This document shows, piece by piece, positions 58,890 to 64,000 of a stretch of DNA of 64,000 nucleotides. Each line of letters opens with the position of its first letter. Positions within the stretch are counted from its first letter, which is position 1. The position numbers and the translations under genes were made by a program. Under the pieces are notes generated by a model, which ran no database searches, was not told the DNA's origin, and was given only the letters and a program-made list of their open reading frames with translations. The stretch comes from Amorphus orientalis. Its GTDB lineage: Bacteria > Pseudomonadota > Alphaproteobacteria > Rhizobiales > Amorphaceae. The stretch spans positions 1,392,001 through 1,456,000 of the forward strand of contig NZ_JAUSUL010000001.1 in the NCBI RefSeq assembly GCF_030814015.1. The letters run 5' to 3'.

Positions 58890-59336
58890 ATGACGAGCGA
58901 GACCACGCCTTCAGTCACGCCTTCGACGAAGAAGCTGACGAAGTGGACCCACACTTTGGATTATCCCTTCGCGGTCAGAGAGGTGGCCCGAATAGTTGAT
59001 GGAGCGGCGGTCACCGAGCTCGAGCGTGTCGAGATCGATGAGGCCCAAGACAAAGATCGCAAGGTTGTGTCTCTCACTTTCCGGCGGATGCGGGCCGGTG
59101 ATCCGAAGCTGACCGAAGGGATCGAAGATCCCTATGCTTCGGCGATTGCCACCCTGGCGACGCTGGCGGGAGAGCCCTCCGAGGTGATCGACATGCTCGA
59201 TTTCGACGACTTCGAGGCGATCAACGAAGGGACCGTACCCCTTATGGGAAAGTCCGCGATGAAGCTGGCCGAGGCCCGCAAGAAAGCGGAGGCCGAGGCG
59301 GGGGCGACGGTGAGCGTCCCCTCTGGCGCGATCTGA
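58890..59336 (+). CDS. Tail assembly chaperone gpE
   Basis: The product is 148 residues. The pattern KLTKWTHTLDYPFAVREVAR and LTFRRMRAGDPKLTEGIEDP with LAGEPSEVIDMLDFDDFEAI is the P2-type gpE (TAC) family. The protein helps build the tail around the tape measure. Its frame carries the slippery heptamer at 59246-59252, so a minority of ribosomes would make the longer E+E' product. Confidence 0.88.
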   Translation: MTSETTPSVTPSTKKLTKWTHTLDYPFAVREVARIVDGAAVTELERVEIDEAQDKDRKVVSLTFRRMRAGDPKLTEGIEDPYASAIATLATLAGEPSEVIDMLDFDDFEAINEGTVPLMGKSAMKLAEARKKAEAEAGATVSVPSGAI

Positions 59337-59485
59337 TCGTTTTGGTCGCGCGCGAGACCAACTCGTCAATCGGCGAGGTCGAAGGCTGGGATATCGACGA
59401 GTTCCTGGCCTATCGCAAGTCGGTCATGCGGATCCTCAAACAGCGCGACCCAGAGATGCGAAATAGCGCGCCGCCACACCGCTGA
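58890..59485 (+). CDS. Tail assembly chaperone fusion gpE+E' by -1 frameshift
   Basis: Translation follows gpE to Lys121, slips back one base at GGGAAAG (59246-59252), and continues in the -1 frame to the TGA at 59483-59485, for about 198 residues. The -1 frame is open without interruption from the slip site. Its end is clearly protein-like (RDLIVLVARETNSSIGEVEG, WDIDEFLAYRKSVMRILKQR) although it has no start codon of its own in a sensible place. P2 E/E' and lambda G/GT make the same kind of fusion. Coordinates span both frames. Confidence 0.85.
59246..59252 (+). promoter_or_regulatory. Programmed -1 frameshift slippery heptamer
   Basis: G GGA AAG, with GGA and AAG as the zero-frame codons. 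It is the same heptamer that lambda uses in gpG/gpGT. Re-pairing as GGG AAA moves ribosomes to the frame that encodes E'. Confidence 0.85.
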
Positions 59486-59488
59486 TCG

Positions 59489-59929
59489 CTATTCGACCAT
59501 TGCACGCACACAGGTGTCCTTGGCCTCTCCGATGGTGCCGGGGGAGACGACGATATCTTTTTTCAGCTCCTCCGTTTCGCCACCGGAAATCTGGCCGAAC
59601 GGGGGAGTGGCGCTGACGGCGAAGATCGGATGGTCACCGCTTTCGGGCCGGCCCACGGCCTCGATCGAGATCGGGGACTTCGCGTCGGACCGATTGGAAA
59701 CCGAGGCCGAAAGCCTGAGAACCGTTGCTCCCGACAGCCGGTTCACGCCCTCGACGATCGACAGATTGTTCACCCGGTGTGATCCGTCGTCGATCACCAC
59801 GTCGAACAGCTCGGCAGAAGTCTCCACGCAGATCCATTCGCCGAAAGCGTGCGTGTCCGCCGCCGCTGGTCCGAAGCTCGCGGCCAACCCGGCGCATGCG
59901 AGTACCGCAATCTGAAATCGTCCTGGCAT
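59489..59929 (-). CDS. Secreted protein inserted in reverse within the tail module
   Basis: The product is 146 residues. A signal peptide (FQIAVLACAGLAASFGPAAA, cleavage before DTH) is followed by a beta-rich domain with two cysteines (WICVETSAELF and KDTCVRAMVE) likely to form a disulfide. No family is recognised. It is the only gene facing left among the late genes and would be antisense to late transcription. Such inserted genes are usually expressed in the lysogen, so a role at the host envelope is plausible. Confidence 0.75.
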   Translation of the reverse strand: MPGRFQIAVLACAGLAASFGPAAADTHAFGEWICVETSAELFDVVIDDGSHRVNNLSIVEGVNRLSGATVLRLSASVSNRSDAKSPISIEAVGRPESGDHPIFAVSATPPFGQISGGETEELKKDIVVSPGTIGEAKDTCVRAMVE

Positions 59930-59990
59930 CTATGATCCTCCCCAACTGTGCGGAGGATGCATCGCTGACGTCCGTCTTTTCAAGGCAATT

Positions 59991-62564
59991 ATGACCCGTC
60001 TCGTTTCCGAACTTGTCGTGTCGGTCACCGACCGCGCGACCGGTCCGTCGCGCCAGATCGCGCAGACGGTGGCGCGCCTCAAGGACGCAGCTGCGCGCAA
60101 TACGGTCGAGATGGAGCGGATGCGCGGGCAGCTGATCGGAGCCGCCGCCGCCGGCTACGGCCTCTATCGTGCTCTCAAGGCTCCACTTGCCGCCGCGGTC
60201 GAATTCGAGTCTGCGATGGCCGACGTTCGCAAGGTCGTGGACTTTCCGACCCCGGACGCTTTCTCACAGATGTCGGCTGACATCGTGACGATGTCCACGC
60301 GGATTCCGATCGCAGCGACGGGGATCGCGTCGATTGTTGCGGCCGCCGGCCAGGCGGGAATGGCCGGCGACGAGCTGCTCGCGTTTACCGAGGTCGCCGC
60401 CAAGGTCGGCGTCGCCTTCGACATGACGGCGGGTCAGACCGGCGAGGCCCTGGCGAAGATCAAGACGCAATTGCAGCTCTCCGTTGCCGACACCAGCGCG
60501 CTGGCCGACGCGATCAACCATCTGTCGAACACATCGGCCTCGGCGGCGCCGGACCTCATCGATTACATGAACCGGGTTGCCGCGGCCGGCGAGCAATACG
60601 GGTTCACCGCCGAGGAAACGGCGGCCATCGGATCGGCGATGATCGCGTCCGGTGCGCAGGCGAACGTCGCCGCGACCAGCTTCCGCAACGTCGGTCGGGC
60701 TCTCTCCAAAGGTGTTGCCGCAACGAATGCGCAGCGCGACGCATTTGCCCGTCTTGGTCTCAGTGCGACCGATGTCGCCAAGAGCATGCAGGACGATGCA
60801 GTCGGGACGCTCAGGGAGGTTATCGTTCGGATTCGGGAGCTGCCCGAACACTTGCAGGCCACCACACTATCCCAGCTGTTTGGCGACGAAGCGCGCGCGC
60901 TGGCGCCCCTCGTGACGCAACTTGAGCTTTACGATACAGCGCTCGCCAGTGTGGCCCAGAAGGCGAATTACCTTGGTTCGGCAGAAAAGGAGTATGCGGC
61001 CCGCGCCGCGACCACGGCGAACAACTGGCAGCTCTTCCAGAACAAGGCCGAAGCGGCCGCCATCGCGATAGGGTCGGCGCTTCTGCCGGCCATGAACGGG
61101 CTGATGGATGCGTTGGGCCCGGTGATCATGGATATCGTGCGGTTTGCTCAGGAAAATCCGGAGCTGACTCGCACGGTCGTTGCCCTGTCGGCAGGACTGA
61201 TCGGGCTTCGGGTCGCGGCGATCGCAGCGCGGTTCTCGATGCTGTGGATGAAGGGCGGTGTCCTCTCTGCGGCGATCGTGGGGCTTCGGGGTCTCGGTGG
61301 AGCGGTGAACGGGACCGCGACGGCACTTCGCGCCATGCGCTCGGCCGCGACGGGCGGACAGGCGCGCCGTCTTGCCGTTGATGCCGCGGCAAATGCCAAA
61401 GCGCTTTGGGAGCAACGCCAGGCTGCTTTCGCGAGCGCCGTGCACATGCGCAATCTCGCAAAGGCGGGCCAGGTTGCAGGCCTCTCTCTACCGGACGCTA
61501 CGAAGGCGGTTTCTGCGGCGGCGAAGGAGGCAACCGAGGCACGCGTCGCGCTCGCAGCTGCGAATGCCCAGCTTCGCGCGACTGGACCGGCGGCCCGACT
61601 CGCGGCGGCCGGATTGATGGTGGCGCGGGGCGCGATGACCGCTCTCAAGCTGGCGCTGATCTCGACCGGTGTGGGCGCGATACTGGTCGGCATCGCAACG
61701 GCCGGCGTCTGGATTTACAGAAATTGGAGCGGCATCAAGGAGATGTTCGTCGGGATCGGCGAAGGGATCAAATCGGCCTTCCCCGGCGCTGGCGATGCAA
61801 TCGATGCGGTCAGTTCGGCGGTCGGGACGTTGATCGGTTGGCTCGAGCAGTTGACCGCCCCCGTCGATGCAACGTCTGAAGAATGGCGCGCTTTCGGTGT
61901 CAGGGTCGGTGAGACGATCGGCCAGGTCATCGCCGACGTGGCAGCACTCCCGGGACGGCTTGTCGAAATACTTGGAAGCATCGATCTGGTCACGATCGGC
62001 CGGCAAATCATGGATGGGCTGCTCGCGGGCATTAAGGCCGGCGCAAGTGCTGTATTGGACTATGTGTCCAATTTTGCCTCGCGGATCCGCAGTTCGGTTT
62101 CAGGCGCCGTTAGCGGTGCGGTCGGACGGCTCAAAACTGCGGTTGGTCTCGGGGCTGGCAATACGCCTCCGGGGCGGGCGCGTGGTGGCCCTGTCTCGGC
62201 GCTTCGGCCCTACATCGTCGGCGAGAGGGGGCCTGAACTCTTCGTCCCATCGGTGGGTGGCCGGATCATCGCCAACGACGATCTGGTCGGCGAAATGCGG
62301 TCGCTTGGCTCTGCGTTTGCTGGCGGGCGGGGATATTTCCGGGAAGAAACCACCTCGCTACCGCGCATCGGTCCGGCGCCAGGTTCGGCGTCAAGGCGAT
62401 CGGCGCCATCCGGCCCCGCAGTGTCGATTGGCGAAGTTCACATTCATGCCGCGCCGGGCATGGACGAGCGTGAGGTGGCCCGGCTTGCGGTGGAGGAGAT
62501 CGGGCGTCGGGTCCGCGATGGGCTTTCAGGCATTCAGGCTGATATCGAATGGGGAGGTGCCTAA
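59991..62564 (+). CDS. Tail tape measure protein (TP901 family)
   Basis: The product is 857 residues; tail length scales with this protein. The N-terminal core family domain covers about residues 60-400 (FESAMADVRKVVDFPTPDAF, IPIAATGIASIVAAAGQAGM, VAATSFRNVGRALSKGVA). Hydrophobic helices near 385 and 545 (LKLALISTGVGAILVGIATA) may help DNA pass the inner membrane. The C-terminus has the family's GGPVSALRPYIVGERGPELF motif. ATG 59991 is the first in-frame start after the inverted gene. Confidence 0.94.
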   Translation: MTRLVSELVVSVTDRATGPSRQIAQTVARLKDAAARNTVEMERMRGQLIGAAAAGYGLYRALKAPLAAAVEFESAMADVRKVVDFPTPDAFSQMSADIVTMSTRIPIAATGIASIVAAAGQAGMAGDELLAFTEVAAKVGVAFDMTAGQTGEALAKIKTQLQLSVADTSALADAINHLSNTSASAAPDLIDYMNRVAAAGEQYGFTAEETAAIGSAMIASGAQANVAATSFRNVGRALSKGVAATNAQRDAFARLGLSATDVAKSMQDDAVGTLREVIVRIRELPEHLQATTLSQLFGDEARALAPLVTQLELYDTALASVAQKANYLGSAEKEYAARAATTANNWQLFQNKAEAAAIAIGSALLPAMNGLMDALGPVIMDIVRFAQENPELTRTVVALSAGLIGLRVAAIAARFSMLWMKGGVLSAAIVGLRGLGGAVNGTATALRAMRSAATGGQARRLAVDAAANAKALWEQRQAAFASAVHMRNLAKAGQVAGLSLPDATKAVSAAAKEATEARVALAAANAQLRATGPAARLAAAGLMVARGAMTALKLALISTGVGAILVGIATAGVWIYRNWSGIKEMFVGIGEGIKSAFPGAGDAIDAVSSAVGTLIGWLEQLTAPVDATSEEWRAFGVRVGETIGQVIADVAALPGRLVEILGSIDLVTIGRQIMDGLLAGIKAGASAVLDYVSNFASRIRSSVSGAVSGAVGRLKTAVGLGAGNTPPGRARGGPVSALRPYIVGERGPELFVPSVGGRIIANDDLVGEMRSLGSAFAGGRGYFREETTSLPRIGPAPGSASRRSAPSGPAVSIGEVHIHAAPGMDEREVARLAVEEIGRRVRDGLSGIQADIEWGGA

Positions 62565-63001
62565 TGCTTTACATGCTTGGTGCGCTCACCTTCGATACGA
62601 GACCCTTCAACGTCGACGGTGTGGAGCGGGAGGCGACGGCGTCGATCGCGCGCAAGCCGCTCCTGGGTACGGCCGATGGTGCGGAGTTCACCGGGGAAGG
62701 CGAGGACAAGTTGACCCTGACCGGCCAGCTTCTGCCGAGTCGGATCGGCGGGATGACGGAACTCGAGCTGGCCCATTCCATGCGCCGGCAAGGGGCGCGG
62801 TTTCCGGTCAGTCGGGGCGATGGCTACCGCTTTCCGCACTGGTATGCGATCGCGCGGATCCGCGAGAGCCACAAGGATCTGACCAGGGACGGTGTCGGGT
62901 TCACTCTCACCTACACGATCGAGCTGGACAGCGTACCGGCCGAGGCCGGTGATGGGCAGCAGATCATCCGGTCGCTGCTCAACCTGTTCGGTGTGAACTA
63001 G
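62564..63001 (+). CDS. Tail completion protein gpU
   Basis: The product is 145 residues. MLYMLGALTFDTRPFNVDGV, KLTLTGQLLPSRIGGMTELE and FPHWYAIARIRESHKDLTRD are typical of P2 gpU, which acts at the tail end. ATG 62564 overlaps the tape-measure stop (TAATG). GGGGAGG lies 8 bases upstream. Confidence 0.92.
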   Translation: MLYMLGALTFDTRPFNVDGVEREATASIARKPLLGTADGAEFTGEGEDKLTLTGQLLPSRIGGMTELELAHSMRRQGARFPVSRGDGYRFPHWYAIARIRESHKDLTRDGVGFTLTYTIELDSVPAEAGDGQQIIRSLLNLFGVN

Positions 63002-63012
63002 GAAAACAACCG

Positions 63013-63240
63013 ATGCCGGAAGAGCGCACCGTACGGGGGGAGGGGATCACCCTCGATCTGCTTCTTTGGCGCCGTGATGGCGTGCGCGGTCGGGAACTGG
63101 TGGAAGCCGCCCTCGACCTCAATCCGGGACTGGCCGATCTCGGTGCGGTCCTTCCCCTCGGCACCGTCGTATTCCTGCCCGACCCGCCGGCTGCGCGGTC
63201 TGCGCCCGTGCCGCGCAAGGTCGTCGATCTGTTCGGCTGA
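63013..63240 (+). CDS. Tail protein gpX (LysM-like)
   Basis: The product is 75 residues. The short LysM-like fold is visible (DLLLWRRDGVRGRELVEAAL, LNPGLADLGAVLPLGTVVFL). P2 gpX lies between U and D, and this gene is in the same position. It is 11 bases after gpU. Confidence 0.9.
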   Translation: MPEERTVRGEGITLDLLLWRRDGVRGRELVEAALDLNPGLADLGAVLPLGTVVFLPDPPAARSAPVPRKVVDLFG

Positions 63241-63267
63241 CAAGCGGATCGGCCGGGAGGTCTCGAA

Positions 63268-64000
63268 ATGCCCTGGACGGTAGATTGGCAGGTGATCGTC
63301 GCCGGCGTCGACGTGACCAGCCGATGGCGCCACTATCTGAGTTCCCTTGAGGTCGTCGACAAGGACGGCGAGAGCGCCGACACGTGCGCGCTTGAGCTGG
63401 ACGATACCGACGGCCAGGTGAAGTTGCCGCCTAAGGGTGCGTCGGTTTCGGTTGGGCTCAATGGGGTGACTGTGTTCCAGGGGACGGTCGATCGCGTTCG
63501 GTCCCGGGGGGCGAAGGGCGGCGGCCGGACGCTCTCGGTCGGCGCCAAGGGGCTCGACATCCGCTCGAAGGTGAAAGAGCCGCTGTCGTTCCATATGGAC
63601 GACGCCTCCCTCCAGGAGTTCCTTGCGAAGGCCGGCAAGCTCGCCGGGCTCGCCGGAGTGAAGGTCTCGCCCGGCCTGGCCTCGATTGCGAGAGACTACT
63701 GGTCGGCCGACGCCGAGAGCTTCCTGCATCTCGGCCAGCGCCTGGCGCGCGAGCTCGCCGGTACGTTCAAGATCCGCGGCGATCAAGCGGTCCTGAAAGC
63801 GCGTGGCGACGCAGCGACGCCGGCCGGCGGTACGCTGCCGACCGTGACGGCCCGATATGGCGAAGGCGGGAATGTCCTGAACTGGGACATCGAGCCGTTC
63901 GCAGGCCGACGGGAATTCGGGCGGGCGAAGGTCCGCTACTTCGATCGCGAGACGGCCAGCTTCAAGGAAGAGGAGGTCGATTTCGAGATCGAGGACGCAC
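63268..64000 (+). CDS. Phage late control/baseplate hub protein gpD, N-terminal part (cut by window end)
   Basis: The frame is open from ATG 63268 to the end of the window, giving 244 residues of an expected 330-390. VDWQVIVAGVDVTSRWRHYL, VFQGTVDRVRSRGAKGGGRT, and DYWSADAESFLHLGQRLARE match P2 gpD/T4 gp27-like hub proteins. GGGAGG precedes the start by 8 bases. The missing C-terminus lies to the right of the window. Confidence 0.9.
   Translation, partial: MPWTVDWQVIVAGVDVTSRWRHYLSSLEVVDKDGESADTCALELDDTDGQVKLPPKGASVSVGLNGVTVFQGTVDRVRSRGAKGGGRTLSVGAKGLDIRSKVKEPLSFHMDDASLQEFLAKAGKLAGLAGVKVSPGLASIARDYWSADAESFLHLGQRLARELAGTFKIRGDQAVLKARGDAATPAGGTLPTVTARYGEGGNVLNWDIEPFAGRREFGRAKVRYFDRETASFKEEEVDFEIEDA

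Larger units (their letters stand above)
22018..64000. mobile_element. Prophage with lambda-like head and P2-like contractile tail (left end to window edge)
   Basis: Order from the left: tyrosine integrase next to a split tRNA; repressor/Cro switch; early operon with methyltransferases, sliding clamp and helicase; BrnT/BrnA cassette; primase-helicase; lambda-type terminase and head genes; P2-type baseplate, sheath, tube, tape measure, U, X and D. All core genes seen are open and full length, so it may be inducible. Lysis genes and attR are not in the window. Confidence 0.95.

Overview
The window looks like chromosome from a GC-rich alphaproteobacterium of the Hyphomicrobiales (Rhizobiales) type. 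The first third is host DNA. The remainder, from about 22.02 kb to the right edge, is most of a prophage that continues past the window. The host assignment rests on the Porin_2-type porins, a possible UDP-GlcNAc3N gene pair (lipid A diamino sugar), alphaproteobacterial codon use, and a GcrA-family gene in the phage.

Host part (1-21985). It opens with the 3' end of one porin and a complete second porin, each followed by a strong terminator. Then come a BON-domain protein, a leftward alpha/beta hydrolase and a leftward Slt-type lytic transglycosylase. A rightward dapA and smpB follow, with smpB convergent on a PfkB-family sugar kinase. The phenylacetate block is paaX followed by paaABCDE, the ring-1,2-epoxidase. 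Its promoter region carries nested inverted repeats. Next are a Gfo/Idh/MocA oxidoreductase with a DegT/AHBA-type aminotransferase (candidate gnnA-gnnB), a Nu/YfcG-like glutathione transferase, and a large MASE1-PAS-GGDEF-EAL protein on the minus strand. The host part ends in the 5' half of a tRNA-Ser(GCU) gene.

Prophage left arm (22018-about 26 kb). The tRNA is interrupted at its anticodon arm. Eight overlapping leftward genes form an int operon: two small proteins and a 40-aa membrane peptide, then two further proteins (one MazG-like), an excisionase-like HTH protein and the integrase. A LexA/CI-type repressor and a Cro-like protein face each other across operators built on TAGCGAtnATCGCTA. 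The leftward and rightward promoters have the same architecture.

Early region (26-40 kb). It is a tightly overlapping rightward operon: small membrane proteins, HTH regulators, a GcrA-family protein, a Toprim protein, small zinc-ribbon and conserved phage proteins, a secreted SNase-like nuclease, a DnaN-like sliding clamp, a C5-cytosine methyltransferase, an SNF2-type helicase and an amino-methyltransferase. A leftward accessory cassette follows (a membrane protein and a BrnT/BrnA toxin-antitoxin pair), then a primase-helicase ATPase. About 250 bp dense in GTGGGGC repeats lies just downstream and is a candidate origin.

Late region (40-64 kb). The head module is lambda-like: small and large terminase, portal, gpW-like joiner, ClpP-type protease with an internal scaffold start, decoration protein, major capsid protein E and joining protein. 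The tail module is P2-like and contractile: V, PAAR, W, J, I, fibres, sheath FI, tube FII, E with an E' frameshift, tape measure, U, X and the start of D. The E/E' pair carries a GGGAAAG slippery heptamer. An inverted secreted-protein gene sits between E' and the tape measure. No lysis genes are seen, and the right attachment site is outside the window.
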